From: Variovorax sp. OV329 | GTDB lineage: Bacteria; Pseudomonadota; Gammaproteobacteria; Burkholderiales; Burkholderiaceae_C | NCBI RefSeq assembly: GCF_900114785.1 | Contig: NZ_FOUG01000002.1 | Span: forward strand, 372,001 to 436,000 | Length of the DNA: 64,000 nt | Direction of reading: 5' to 3' | Shown here: positions 48,192-57,555 of the stretch, piece after piece | Position numbering within the stretch: the stretch's first letter is position 1 | How the letters are laid out: every line of letters starts with the position of its first letter | The notes under the pieces: model-generated | The model's database searches: none | Seen by the model: only the letters and a program-made list of their open reading frames with translations | Told to the model about the DNA's origin: nothing | Translations under genes and position numbers: made by a program

Positions 48192-49258
48192 GGATGCGTC
48201 GAAAGGCTGTCGCGGGTGGCGGCGGGCAGCACGCCGGCCAGGTCGTCGGGCAGCCCGGCCTGCAGCGCCATGCGCCGGCCGTCCGCCGGATGGTTGAACT
48301 GCAGGCGCCAGGCGTGCAGGAACATGCGCTTGAGCCCCTGCTTCTGCAGGAGCCGGTTGCGGGCGTAGTCGCCGTACTTCTCGTCGCCGGCGATGGGATG
48401 CCCGCTGGAGGCCAGGTGCACCCGGATCTGGTGGGTGCGGCCGGTCTTGATGGTGACGGCCAGCAGCGACATCGGCGCGGCCTCGCCCGGCAGCGTGAAG
48501 CGATCCAGCACCTTCACCAGGGTGACGGCCTTCATGGCGTCCGGATGGTCCTTGGGCACCACCCGCACCCGGCGCTCGCCCTCCCCGCCCGACACGTCGC
48601 CGGCCGGCAAGAGGTAGCGCGCCAGCGGCGAATCGATCACCTTCTTGTTGGCAGGCCATTCGCCCAGCACCAGCGCCAGGTAGGTCTTGCCGGTCTCGCG
48701 CTCGCGGAACTGGTCCTGCAAATTGGTGAGGGCGCTGCGCTTCCTGGCCACCAGGAGGATGCCGGAGGTTTCCCGGTCCAGCCGGTGCACCAGTTCCAGG
48801 AAGCGGGCCGTGGGCCGGGCGGCGCGCAGCTGCTCGATCACGCCGAAGCTCACGCCGCTGCCGCCATGCACCGCCACTCCGGCCGGCTTGTCGATGGCCA
48901 GGACGGCGTCGTCTTCGTGCAACACGGTGAAAACCCGTGCCGGCGCGGGCTTGGCGGACGCCTCGGGGGCCGAACTGGCGCTGGTCCGGGTGGGCGGCAG
49001 GCGCACCACGTCGCCCTCCTCGACACGCGTTTCGGCCTGGGCGCGGCCCTTGTTCACCCGCACCTCGCCAGAGCGGATGATCCGGTAGACGTGGGTCTTG
49101 GGCACGCCCTTGAGGTGCTTGAACAGGTAGTTGTCCAGCCGCTGACCGGCCGAGCCGTCGTCAACGGTCAGAAACTTGACCGATTCGGCAGGCGCAAGGG
49201 CTGGCCCTGTCCCGGGCTCGCGCTTCGCACCTATAATGTTTTTTACCAGCGCGGTCAT
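48188..49258 (-). CDS. rluC: 23S rRNA pseudouridine synthase RluC
   Basis: Pseudouridylates 23S rRNA (positions 955, 2504, 2580 in E. coli); 356 aa. An S4 domain is near residues 36-90 (RLDNYLFKHLKGVPKTHVYR). The catalytic aspartate is in ELVHRLDRETSGILLVARK near residues 154-172. IDKPAGVAVHGGSG precedes it. It is divergent from rne, as in E. coli, and the rne -10 box lies inside its first codons. Confidence 0.95.
   Translation of the reverse strand: MTALVKNIIGAKREPGTGPALAPAESVKFLTVDDGSAGQRLDNYLFKHLKGVPKTHVYRIIRSGEVRVNKGRAQAETRVEEGDVVRLPPTRTSASSAPEASAKPAPARVFTVLHEDDAVLAIDKPAGVAVHGGSGVSFGVIEQLRAARPTARFLELVHRLDRETSGILLVARKRSALTNLQDQFRERETGKTYLALVLGEWPANKKVIDSPLARYLLPAGDVSGGEGERRVRVVPKDHPDAMKAVTLVKVLDRFTLPGEAAPMSLLAVTIKTGRTHQIRVHLASSGHPIAGDEKYGDYARNRLLQKQGLKRMFLHAWRLQFNHPADGRRMALQAGLPDDLAGVLPAATRDSLSTHP
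49232..49237 (+). promoter_or_regulatory. Candidate -10 box of the rne promoter
   Basis: A perfect TATAAT inside the first codons of the divergent rluC gene. It would give rne a 5' untranslated leader of about 550 bases. The -35 is weak. Confidence 0.5.
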
Positions 49259-49794
49259 GTAAGTGCTTGATTAGACGAGAAGTTTAGAGCACCCCCACGG
49301 TCCACGCTGAAAGGTCGATGCCGCTTTGGCGACGCCTCCTGCAAACCCCGCGCTAGAGCGCAAAGTGGCAGGTGCGCTGCACAAGTCAAGCCGACGCCAA
49401 CGAAACACGAAAACGGAATACCCAGCCGGCAGACCCACATCTGCCGGCGGATCGAAGCGAGTCTCTTGTGCTGATGTTGCTGATTCATATGGTGCTGCAC
49501 TGGCTAAAGCCGGTGGCCGCAGCCATTGAATTCACCCTGGAGCGCGTCGCAACCCACGCGCCCCCTGCCGTCCCCCAGACGGCGCGCAAGCATCACATCG
49601 GGCTCGCGCCCATCCATGCGCCCCCACCCCGGCTGACGAGCTAGCGCTCGGGCGGCCGCTGCGCGCATCTTGCGCGCCTTGGCCGCCTCCATGCATCCGG
49701 AGTCAAGCGGCAATCCCGTCGTTTCGCGAGCGATCGTCCGTGCATCGTTGCCCGTCATGGGCATGTAGAGCGATAGACAAAAGGACAACGCATC
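49259..49794 (+). promoter_or_regulatory. Long structured 5' leader of rne
   Basis: No convincing gene in 536 bases. It holds a perfect nine-base-pair hairpin at 49425-49448 (loop CCCACA). It also holds a larger hairpin at 49651-49687: two seven-base-pair helices separated by a symmetric GCT/CTT internal loop, with a TCT end loop. In E. coli a structured rne leader mediates feedback by RNase E; the same role is inferred here. AAAAGGAC is the likely rne ribosome-binding site. Confidence 0.55.
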
Positions 49795-52700
49795 ATGAAG
49801 CGGATGCTGATCAATGCCACGCAGGCCGAAGAACGCCGCCTGGCCATCGTCGACGGACAGAAGCTCCTCGACTACGAAATCGAAATCGAAGGGCGCGAAC
49901 AGCGCAAGGGCAACATCTACAAGGCCGTCGTCACCCGCGTCGAGCCTTCGCTGGAAGCCTGCTTCGTCGACTACGGCGAAGACCGCCACGGCTTCCTGCC
50001 GTTCAAGGAAATCTCCAAGCAGTACTTCGCAGAAGGCGTGTCGGCCAGTTCGGCGCGCATCAACGAAGCCATCCGGGAAGGCCAGGAACTGGTCGTCCAG
50101 GTGGAAAAGGAAGAACGCGGCAACAAGGGCGCGGCCCTCACCACCTTCATCTCGCTGGCCGGCCGCTACGTCGTGCTGATGCCCAACAACCCGCGCGGCG
50201 GTGGCGTGAGCCGCCGCATCGAGGGTGACGACCGGGCCGAGCTGAAAGAGGCCATGGACCAGCTCGAGTACCCCAAGGGCATGAGCATCATCGCGCGCAC
50301 CGCCGGCATCGGCCGCACTGCGCCCGAACTGCAATGGGACCTGAACTACCTCCTCAAGCTGTGGGGCGCCATCGACGGCGCCGCCAAGGGCGGCAAGGGC
50401 GCCTTCCTGATCTACCAGGAATCCAGCCTGGTCATTCGCGCGATCCGTGACTATTTCAATCACGACATCGGCGACATCCTGATCGACACCGACGACATCT
50501 ACGAGCAGGCCCAGCAGTTCATGGCGCACGTCATGCCCGAGCATGCCGCCCGCGTGAAGCGCTACCGCGACGACGCCGCCCTGTTCAGCCGCTTCCAGAT
50601 CGAGCACCAGATCGAGTCGGCCTACGCCCGCACCGTGCAGCTGCCCTCGGGCGGCGCCATCGTGATCGACCACACCGAAGCCCTGGTCTCGGTGGACGTG
50701 AACTCGGCCCGCGCCATCAAGGGCGGCGACATCGAGGAAACCGCCACCCGCACCAACCTCGAGGCCGCCGATGAAGTGGCCCGCCAGATGCGCCTGCGCG
50801 ATCTGGGCGGCCTGATCGTCATCGACTTCATCGACATGGACGAGTCGAAGAACCGCCGCGAAGTCGAAAGCCGCCTGCGCGACGCCCTGCGCCAGGACCG
50901 CGCCCGCGTGCAGTTCGGCTCGATCAGCAAGTTCGGCCTCATGGAAATGAGCCGCCAGCGCCTGAAGCCGGCGCTCTCCGAAGGCGCCTCCATCCCCTGC
51001 CCGCGCTGCGGCGGCTCCGGCCACATCCGCGACACCGAGTCGAGCGCGCTGCAGATCCTGCGCATCATTCAGGAAGAGTCCATGAAGGACAACACCGCCG
51101 CCGTGCACGTACAGGTGCCGGTGGAAGTGGCTTCCTTCCTGCTGAACGAGAAGCGCACGGAAATCGCCAAGATCGAGCTCAAGCAGCGCGTGAACGTGCT
51201 GATGGTGCCCAACAAGACGCTGGAAACGCCCAACTACAGGCTCGAGCGCCTGAAGCACGACGACCCGCGACTGGACCACATCGAAGCCAGCTACAAGATG
51301 GCCGACGAGATCGAGGACCCGACCTCGGTGACGCGCCGCTCGCAGGAGCCCACCAACAAGCAGACGCCGGTGATCAAGGGCGTGCTGCCCGACGCGCCGG
51401 CCCCCATCGCCACGCCCAAGCCCGAGGCGGCACAGGCCGCACCGGCTGCGCCGCGCGCACCGGTTGCCGCGCCTGCCCCCGTGGCGGCGCAGCGCCCGGT
51501 CGCCGAAGGCGGCTTCATGGGCTGGCTCAAGGGCCTGTTCGGTGGCAACGCCGCACCGGCACCCGCCCCTGCGCCGGCGCCTGCCGCTGCAGCGGCTGCG
51601 GAAGCCAAGACCGGTCGTCGCGACGGCCGCACCGGCCGTGATGGCGAAGCACGTGGTGGACGCGATGGCGAGCGCCGCGGCGGACGCGACGGCGAAGGTC
51701 GTCGCGGCGAGGGCCGTGGCGGACGCGACGGCGAGCGCCGCGGTGGTGCCGGCCGCAACGGCGAGCAGCGCCGCGAAGGCCAGGGCCGTGGTGGCGAGGC
51801 ACGCGGCGACGCGCCGGTGCGCGAACCGCGCGAGCCGCGCGAACAGGCAGCCCGCGAAGTGCGCGAGCCGCGCGAGGCCCGCGAAGTGCGCGAGCCGCGT
51901 GAACCCCGCGCACCGCGCGAAGGACGCGAAGGTCGCGAAGTCCGCGAACCGCGCGAGGGTCGCGAACCGCGCGAGGGTCGCGAGCCGCGTGAAAACCGTG
52001 AAGCGCGTGAAGGCCGCGAACCACGCGAGGCCCGTGAGCCGCGCGAGCCGCGCGAGGCACGCGAGCCGCGCGAACCCCGCGAAGGCGAGCGCCGCTCTGG
52101 CCGTGGCGAGCGCCGCGAGGGCGATGCACGCAACCGCGAAGAGAACCCGGCAGTCCTGCCCGAGGGCCAACTGGCAGCCGCCGAGCAGTTCGTCGGTGAA
52201 GAAGCGCCGGTGAATGCCGAGCAGCAGCGCCCGCAGCGCAGCCGCGGCGAGCGCCGCGAGCGCGGTGAACGTGGCGAGCGCGTCGAACGCCGTTTCGACG
52301 AGCAGACCCATGCCGACCCGGCTCAGGCAGAAGCCTCGAACGCACCGGAAGCCGAAGGCGCGCAAGCCCCCGAGGCAGCGCGCGCCGAAGGCGAAGAGCG
52401 CCGTCCGCGTTCGCGTGACCGCTACGGCCGCGATCGCCGAGAGCGTGCCCCGCGCGAGGGCGGCGAGCCCCGCGCCGAAGCTGGCACCGCGGAAGAAGCG
52501 CCGCTCCAGGCCGCAGCACCGATGCAGCCGGTGCGCAGCAACATCGAGGTGGCCCCGCCTTCGCTGGAACTGCCAGCCGCCACCAGGCCGATCGAGGTTC
52601 CGGCGGCGCCCGCAGCGCCTTCGCGCGGCATGCCGAAGGTGTCCTCTTTCGACCTGCCACTGGCCGATCTGGCGCAGATCGCGGAAGGATCCGGCCTGCA

Positions 52701-52908
52701 CTGGGTCAATTCGGACGCCGAACGCGTCGCCCAGGTCCAGGCCGCCATTGCTGCGGAACCCAAGCCGGTGCACGTACCGCGCGAGCGTCCCGCGGTGGTC
52801 CAGCTCGACGAAGGTCCGCTGATCCTGGTGGAAACGCGCCGTGATCTGGCGCAGGTGGTGCTGCCCTTCGAGGGCGGCCAACCCGGTGGCTCGGCCCACC
52901 TGAGCTGA
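49795..52908 (+). CDS. rne: Ribonuclease E
   Basis: Endoribonuclease and degradosome scaffold (1037 aa). S1 domain about residues 37-120 ([20 protein letters not shown]). The catalytic aspartates lie in [14 protein letters not shown] near residue 303 and [14 protein letters not shown] near 346. The zinc link is [12 protein letters not shown], cysteines 402 and 405. The C-terminal half is low-complexity: an Arg/Gly/Asp/Glu stretch from about 610 and R-E-x triplet repeats at about 676-764. A conserved end motif around [14 protein letters not shown] near 965 follows. Downstream is a terminator. Confidence 0.96.
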   Translation: MKRMLINATQAEERRLAIVDGQKLLDYEIEIEGREQRKGNIYKAVVTRVEPSLEACFVDYGEDRHGFLPFKEISKQYFAEGVSASSARINEAIREGQELVVQVEKEERGNKGAALTTFISLAGRYVVLMPNNPRGGGVSRRIEGDDRAELKEAMDQLEYPKGMSIIARTAGIGRTAPELQWDLNYLLKLWGAIDGAAKGGKGAFLIYQESSLVIRAIRDYFNHDIGDILIDTDDIYEQAQQFMAHVMPEHAARVKRYRDDAALFSRFQIEHQIESAYARTVQLPSGGAIVIDHTEALVSVDVNSARAIKGGDIEETATRTNLEAADEVARQMRLRDLGGLIVIDFIDMDESKNRREVESRLRDALRQDRARVQFGSISKFGLMEMSRQRLKPALSEGASIPCPRCGGSGHIRDTESSALQILRIIQEESMKDNTAAVHVQVPVEVASFLLNEKRTEIAKIELKQRVNVLMVPNKTLETPNYRLERLKHDDPRLDHIEASYKMADEIEDPTSVTRRSQEPTNKQTPVIKGVLPDAPAPIATPKPEAAQAAPAAPRAPVAAPAPVAAQRPVAEGGFMGWLKGLFGGNAAPAPAPAPAPAAAAAAEAKTGRRDGRTGRDGEARGGRDGERRGGRDGEGRRGEGRGGRDGERRGGAGRNGEQRREGQGRGGEARGDAPVREPREPREQAAREVREPREAREVREPREPRAPREGREGREVREPREGREPREGREPRENREAREGREPREAREPREPREAREPREPREGERRSGRGERREGDARNREENPAVLPEGQLAAAEQFVGEEAPVNAEQQRPQRSRGERRERGERGERVERRFDEQTHADPAQAEASNAPEAEGAQAPEAARAEGEERRPRSRDRYGRDRRERAPREGGEPRAEAGTAEEAPLQAAAPMQPVRSNIEVAPPSLELPAATRPIEVPAAPAAPSRGMPKVSSFDLPLADLAQIAEGSGLHWVNSDAERVAQVQAAIAAEPKPVHVPRERPAVVQLDEGPLILVETRRDLAQVVLPFEGGQPGGSAHLS
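51820..52085 (+). repeat. R-E-x codon-triplet repeat within rne
   Basis: About 89 codons of imperfect (Arg-Glu-X) units, mostly REP, REA, REG and REV, built on a CGCGAG/CGCGAA DNA repeat. It encodes a charged, probably disordered RNA-binding or scaffold segment. The copy number is likely variable between strains. Confidence 0.85.
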
Positions 52909-52941
52909 TTTTTGGCGGCACAGCCGCCTTTGCGCCTCCCC

Positions 52942-52976
52942 AAAGGCGACCAGGAACTGTCCTGGTCGCCTTTTTT
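52942..52976 (+). terminator. Intrinsic terminator after rne
   Basis: A 13-base-pair stem (52942-52954 with 52961-52973), six-base loop AACTGT, then a T tract. It starts 34 bases after the rne stop. Confidence 0.92.
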
Positions 52977-52977
52977 C

Positions 52978-53318
52978 TTGCCGTCGGGCGCGCCGTGCTC
53001 GCCGCTCGTCGACAGCCTCGCAAGAGCTCCGGGGCCTTTTAGTTGGTGCACACACACCACATCTGCCGCACGAAAGCTGTTACGCGCGATGCAAACGAAG
53101 GGATTACACATAGACTGTCGCTTGCTGCACTGAAGCATGACGCAAAATCCGGTCCCGGCCGAATGTCACGGTCTCCCATTCGCCGTATGGCGTACCACTT
53201 TCGGGAGCGCGACAATGTCAGCAGAATGTGTTCAAATTCTTGCGAATAGTAGTAAAGCGTTACACTGCCACTCCCCACCGAAGTGGCGCCGCTACTGCAC
53301 CAAATTCGAGGAATTTGC
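52978..53318 (+). promoter_or_regulatory. Promoter region of the exopolysaccharide locus
   Basis: About 340 bases without a supported gene, visibly AT-richer than its surroundings after 53080. TTGCGA (53241-53246) and TACACT (53261-53266) are a possible but imperfect promoter pair. CAAATTC occurs at 53233-53239 and again in the palindrome at 53301-53317. Confidence 0.4.
53301..53317. promoter_or_regulatory. 17-bp palindrome over the ribosome-binding site
   Basis: CAAATTC-GAG-GAATTTG is perfectly symmetric and ends one base before the ATG at 53319. It contains the GAGGA ribosome-binding site in its centre. It could be a repressor operator or an RNA hairpin that masks the site. Confidence 0.5.
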
Positions 53319-54044
53319 ATGTTCCGACCTGATTCCAGCGCACGCGGTCGACTAGACCGGCAACTGTCCCCCGGTGGAGGGAGCAGTTCGTCGCCATATA
53401 TCGCGGCCCCTGTCCTCCGCAGGCTGAGCGTGCCGGAGCGCGTGGCCAAACGCGCCATCGACATCGTGGGCGCCCTGGTGTTCTTCCTGGTCCTCGGCCC
53501 CTTCTACCTGGCCGTGGCGCTGTGCGTGCGATTGAGCATGGGCAGCCCGGTGCATTTCGGCCAGGTGCGCCTGGGCGAAGGCGGCCGGCGCTTTCGCTTC
53601 TTCAAGTTCCGCTCCATGGTGCGCGACTCGGACACCGTCCTGGACCAGTTCCTCAGCAAGAACGACATGGCCCGCACCGAGTGGGACACCTTCCAGAAGC
53701 TGGAAAAAGACCCGCGTATCACCCCCATCGGCCACTGGATCCGCAAGCTCAGCCTGGATGAGCTGCCCCAGTTCTGGAACGTGCTCAAGGGCGACATGAG
53801 CCTGGTGGGCCCGCGCCCCTGCATGGAGCGCCAGCGCACGCTCTACGGACGCGACTGGGAGCATTACTGCGCCATGCGCCCGGGCATCACCGGGCTGTGG
53901 CAGGTCAGTGGACGTAATCGTCTGCCCTACGCCAAACGGGTAGAGCTGGACGCCTACTACGTCAACAACTGGTCGCTCTGGCTGGACCTGAAGATCCTCG
54001 TCAAGACGGTGCTGGTCGTCATCACCGGAGACGGCTCGCGATGA
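53319..54044 (+). CDS. Undecaprenyl-phosphate sugar-1-phosphate transferase
   Basis: Initiating phosphoglycosyltransferase of exopolysaccharide synthesis (241 aa). One membrane segment lies near residues 45-66. The catalytic region begins RFFKFRSMVRDSD near 98-110. SLDELPQFWNVLKGDMSLVG and GPRP follow, and RPGITGLWQVSGRNRLP is near 186-202. It has only the catalytic domain of the WcaJ/WbaP superfamily and lacks the multi-helix N-terminal half. The sugar is not determinable. The ATG at 53319 has GAGGA upstream. Its end overlaps manC. Confidence 0.92.
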   Translation: MFRPDSSARGRLDRQLSPGGGSSSSPYIAAPVLRRLSVPERVAKRAIDIVGALVFFLVLGPFYLAVALCVRLSMGSPVHFGQVRLGEGGRRFRFFKFRSMVRDSDTVLDQFLSKNDMARTEWDTFQKLEKDPRITPIGHWIRKLSLDELPQFWNVLKGDMSLVGPRPCMERQRTLYGRDWEHYCAMRPGITGLWQVSGRNRLPYAKRVELDAYYVNNWSLWLDLKILVKTVLVVITGDGSR

Positions 54045-55489
54045 GCGCCATCCTGCCCGTCGTCCTGTGCGGCGGCAGCGGCACCCGGCTGTGGCCCCTG
54101 TCGCGCAAGACGCTGCCCAAGCAGTTCGCACCCCTACTGGGAGACAAGAGCCTGCTGCAGCTCACGCTGGAGCGCCTGCGCCTGCTGGGGCCGGACGTGA
54201 TGTGCGTGGCGGCCGAGGAACACCGCTTCCTGGTGCAGGAAGTGACGCAGGCCGCCGGGGTCGGCGGTTCGCAGGTGCTGGAGCCCTGCGCGCGCAATAC
54301 GGCGGCGGCCATGGCTGCGGCGGCGCTGCTGGCCAAGCCTGATCAGTTGCTGCTGTTCGCGCCGGCCGACCATCACATTCCCGAGCCGGAAAAGCTGGCC
54401 GCCACCATTCGCAAGGGCGTGCCGGCGGCAGAGAGTGGCTGCTTCGTGACTTTCGGAGTGGTCCCTACCTTTCCGAGTTCGGGCTACGGCTACATCCGCC
54501 AGGGCGAGGTGCTCGAAGGCGAGGCCGGCCGCCAGGGCGCGAACCGGGTCGAAGCCTTTCTCGAGAAGCCATCGGCAGAGCGTGCGGCTGAAATGATCCT
54601 GGCCGGCGGCCACCTCTGGAACGCCGGCATCTTCCTGGTGCGCGCCCAGGTGCTCATCGACGAGCTCGCGCAGCACGCGCCCGACATCCTCGACAGTTGC
54701 CGGCGCGCCACCGCGCGGCCGATGCACGACGGCGACTTCATCCGCGTGGATCGCGCGGCCTTCGAGGGTTGCCGCAGCCAGAGCATCGACTACGCGGTGC
54801 TCGAGAAGTCCGGCCGCGTCGCGGTGGTGCCCTTCGAAGGCGCCTGGAGCGACGTGGGCAGCTGGAACGCGGTGGCCGACCTGCATCCCTGCGACGAGCA
54901 GAGCAACCGCATCAGCGGCAACGGCTTCACCATCGCCGCGGCCAACACCTTCATTCACGCGCCCACCCGGCCGGTGGTTGCACTGGGCACGCAGGACCTG
55001 CTCATCGTCGACACGCCCGACGCCCTGCTGGTGGCGCACCGCGACAACGCCGAGCAGGTCAAGGACGCGGTGAGCCTGCTCACCACCCGCGGCCGCAGCC
55101 AGGCCACGCACCACCGACGCGTGCCGCGGCCCTGGGGCGCCTACGACAGCGTGGACGACGGCGAGCGATTCGCCGTCAAGCGCCTCACGGTCAAGGCAGG
55201 CGCGAAGCTCGCGCTGCGAATGCACCACCACCGCGCCGAGCACTGGGTGGTGGTCCAGGGCACGGCGCAGGTGCTGCGCGACGGCGAAACCACGCTCGTG
55301 CACGAGAACCAGTCCATCTACATCTCGCCGGGCACGGTCTACCAGCTGAGCAATCCTGGCAAGACCACCGTCGAGATCATCGAAGTCCAGACCGGCGGCT
55401 ACCTCGGCGACGACGACATCGTCCGCTTCGAGGAAGGCCAGGAAACCGGCACGCCCGACGACGAAACGCTACAGCGGCGGATCGCCTGA
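54041..55489 (+). CDS. manC: Mannose-1-phosphate guanylyltransferase / mannose-6-phosphate isomerase
   Basis: Bifunctional enzyme (482 aa) supplying GDP-mannose. The nucleotidyltransferase domain starts [20 protein letters not shown] near residue 6, with KQF next. FLEKP is near residue 170. [15 protein letters not shown] is near 267-281. The C-terminal cupin isomerase domain from about 355 has [16 protein letters not shown] and [17 protein letters not shown], the type II phosphomannose isomerase motifs. It overlaps the transferase gene by four bases. Confidence 0.95.
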   Translation: MSAILPVVLCGGSGTRLWPLSRKTLPKQFAPLLGDKSLLQLTLERLRLLGPDVMCVAAEEHRFLVQEVTQAAGVGGSQVLEPCARNTAAAMAAAALLAKPDQLLLFAPADHHIPEPEKLAATIRKGVPAAESGCFVTFGVVPTFPSSGYGYIRQGEVLEGEAGRQGANRVEAFLEKPSAERAAEMILAGGHLWNAGIFLVRAQVLIDELAQHAPDILDSCRRATARPMHDGDFIRVDRAAFEGCRSQSIDYAVLEKSGRVAVVPFEGAWSDVGSWNAVADLHPCDEQSNRISGNGFTIAAANTFIHAPTRPVVALGTQDLLIVDTPDALLVAHRDNAEQVKDAVSLLTTRGRSQATHHRRVPRPWGAYDSVDDGERFAVKRLTVKAGAKLALRMHHHRAEHWVVVQGTAQVLRDGETTLVHENQSIYISPGTVYQLSNPGKTTVEIIEVQTGGYLGDDDIVRFEEGQETGTPDDETLQRRIA

Positions 55490-55535
55490 GCCGCCCCTCC
55501 CTTCTGTCACAACCACAGGCCATTGCGCTAACGTC

Positions 55536-56522
55536 ATGAGCAATTCGCAAAAACGGATCTTCGTCGCAGGTCACCGGGGCATGGTGGGAAGTGCCATCGT
55601 GCGCAGCCTGGAGCGTCAGGGCGTGAAGTCGATCATCACCCGCACCCATGCCGAACTGGACCTGACCGACCAGGCCGAAGTGCGCGCCTTCTTCGCCAAG
55701 GAGCGGCCCGACGAGGTCTACATGGCAGCCGCGCGCGTGGGCGGCATCCATGCCAACAACACCTATCCGGCGGAGTTCATCTATTCGAACCTCATGGTGC
55801 AGAACAACGTGGTGCATGAAGCCTGGCGCGCCGGCGTGCGGCGCCTGCTGTTCCTCGGCTCCAGCTGCATCTACCCGCGCCTGGCGCCGCAGCCCATGAC
55901 CGAGACCGCGCTGCTGATGGGCAAGCTGGAGCCCACCAACGAGCCCTATGCCATCGCCAAGATCGCCGGCATCAAGCTGTGCGAGAGCTACAACCGGCAG
56001 TACGGCACCGACTATCGCAGCGTGATGCCCACCAACCTCTATGGCCCGGGCGACAACTACCACCCCGAGAACAGCCACGTGGTGCCGGCCATGATCCGCC
56101 GCTTCCACGAGGCCAAGCTGGCCGATGCGCCCTTCGTCACCATCTGGGGCACGGGCCGCGCCAAGCGCGAGTTCCTGTTCGTGGACGACATGGCCGAGGC
56201 CTGCCTGCACACCATGGCCCTGCCGCACGACGTGTACGCGGCCAGCACGAATCCGATGGAAAGCCACCTCAACGTGGGCACCGGCGAAGACCTCTCCATC
56301 GGCGAGCTGGCCAGCCTGGTGGCCGAGGCCGTGGGCTACAGCGGCGGCCTGAAGTACGACACCAGCAAGCCCGACGGCACGCCGCGCAAGCTGCTGGACG
56401 TGTCGCTGTTGCACAAGCTGGGCTGGAAGGCCAGCACTCCGCTGCGCGAGGGCCTGTCACGTGCCTACGCAGATTTCCTGGCCCAGCAGGCGCGTGAGCC
56501 CGAAGCCGTTGCTGCGGCTTGA
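55536..56522 (+). CDS. fcl: GDP-L-fucose synthase
   Basis: NADPH-dependent epimerase/reductase (328 aa) that makes GDP-L-fucose from GDP-4-keto-6-deoxymannose. The cofactor motif is [16 protein letters not shown] near residues 10-25. [15 protein letters not shown] is near 109-123 and the catalytic [10 protein letters not shown] near 138-147. The partner gmd is not in the window. It lies between manC and a glycosyltransferase gene that overlaps its end. Confidence 0.94.
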   Translation: MSNSQKRIFVAGHRGMVGSAIVRSLERQGVKSIITRTHAELDLTDQAEVRAFFAKERPDEVYMAAARVGGIHANNTYPAEFIYSNLMVQNNVVHEAWRAGVRRLLFLGSSCIYPRLAPQPMTETALLMGKLEPTNEPYAIAKIAGIKLCESYNRQYGTDYRSVMPTNLYGPGDNYHPENSHVVPAMIRRFHEAKLADAPFVTIWGTGRAKREFLFVDDMAEACLHTMALPHDVYAASTNPMESHLNVGTGEDLSIGELASLVAEAVGYSGGLKYDTSKPDGTPRKLLDVSLLHKLGWKASTPLREGLSRAYADFLAQQAREPEAVAAA

Positions 56523-57555
56523 GCGCCTCCATCCCGACGGCGCGCCGCTGGGCGGGTCGGATTTCGCGCGCGCCGCTGCCTTGATGTCCCCCGAACTCGT
56601 CACCCTGATTCCACCGGGCACCGGTGGTGTGCGCGACTACGCGGAGATCATGAACCGGCACATCCCCGGCCGCATCCTCGCGCCCACCGCCGACACCCCG
56701 CTGTCGGAGTACGGCTCGGGCAGCGTGATGCTGAACTTCAGCGGTTATGGCTATCACCCGCGCGGCATTCCCAACTGGCTGGTGCAGCGGCTCACGCAAC
56801 TGCGCACGCGCGGCACGCAGGTAGGCATCTTCTTCCACGAACTCTTCGCGGTGGAGCCCCCTTGGCGCTCGGCCTTCTGGCTGGGCCCGATGCAGCGCCG
56901 GATCGCCGCCGACCTGGGCAGCCTGTCCAGCTACTGGCTGACCAACTGCAACATGGCGGCGCACTGGCTGCGCGCGCATTCGGGGCCTGTGCCGCATCGC
57001 GTGCTGCCGGTGTATTCCAACGTCGGCGAGCCGGCGACGCGGCCCACGCAGCGCGCCGACAAGATCGTGGTGTTCGGCGGCCCGTCCATCCGTGCCCAGG
57101 TGTATCGCCGGCTCGACGCCGGCTTCTGGCGCTGGACAATGGAGCAGGGCCTGGCGGTGCATGACATCGGTCCGCCCATCTGCTCGAACGACTACGACCG
57201 CCTGCGCGAGTCGCAGCGCATCCATGCCCACGGCAGCCTCCCGCCCGAGCAGGTCAGCGAGCGCCTGGCGGAAGCGCGCTTCGGCCTGCTGTGCTATCCG
57301 CCGCACGTGGTCGCCAAGAGCGGCGTGTTCGCGGCCTACAGTGCGCACGGCGTGTCCACCCTGCTGTTCGCCGACGACTACCAGGCCCACGACGGCCTGG
57401 TGCCCGACCACCACTACGCCGCGGGCTACGCCGGCGTATCGGCCGGCCGGCTCGACCCAGACCGCGTCGGCACGGCCGCCTTCCAGTGGTACCAGCCCCA
57501 CCGCGTCGACGCCCATGCCCAGGCTTTCCGCGACCTGATGCGGGCATCGCCATGA
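56494..57555 (+). CDS. Glycosyltransferase-like protein
   Basis: Cytosolic protein (353 aa) with features of GT-B glycosyltransferases but no confident family. Recognisable pieces are [14 protein letters not shown] near residues 112-125, [20 protein letters not shown] near 148-167 and the C-terminal [20 protein letters not shown] near 259-278, a likely nucleotide-sugar side. I chose a GTG at 56494 with AGCAGG upstream; an earlier GTG at 56461 is possible. Both overlap fcl. Role in exopolysaccharide assembly is inferred from position. Confidence 0.7.
   Translation: MSPKPLLRLERLHPDGAPLGGSDFARAAALMSPELVTLIPPGTGGVRDYAEIMNRHIPGRILAPTADTPLSEYGSGSVMLNFSGYGYHPRGIPNWLVQRLTQLRTRGTQVGIFFHELFAVEPPWRSAFWLGPMQRRIAADLGSLSSYWLTNCNMAAHWLRAHSGPVPHRVLPVYSNVGEPATRPTQRADKIVVFGGPSIRAQVYRRLDAGFWRWTMEQGLAVHDIGPPICSNDYDRLRESQRIHAHGSLPPEQVSERLAEARFGLLCYPPHVVAKSGVFAAYSAHGVSTLLFADDYQAHDGLVPDHHYAAGYAGVSAGRLDPDRVGTAAFQWYQPHRVDAHAQAFRDLMRASP

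Noticed and set aside
49372-49644. Possible 90-codon gene in the rne leader
   Set aside because: No ribosome-binding site, no family pattern, and it covers one of the leader hairpins; more likely untranslated RNA.
51600-52100. CRISPR-like array suggested by regular short repeats
   Set aside because: The repeats are codon-periodic coding repeats within rne, without unique spacers.
49504-53055. 1183-codon minus-strand frame opposite rne
   Set aside because: A product of the GC-rich repeats of rne; the translation is low-complexity without any family pattern.
53043-53249. 68-codon plus-strand frame before the exopolysaccharide genes
   Set aside because: No clear ribosome-binding site or conserved pattern; the stretch looks like promoter DNA.
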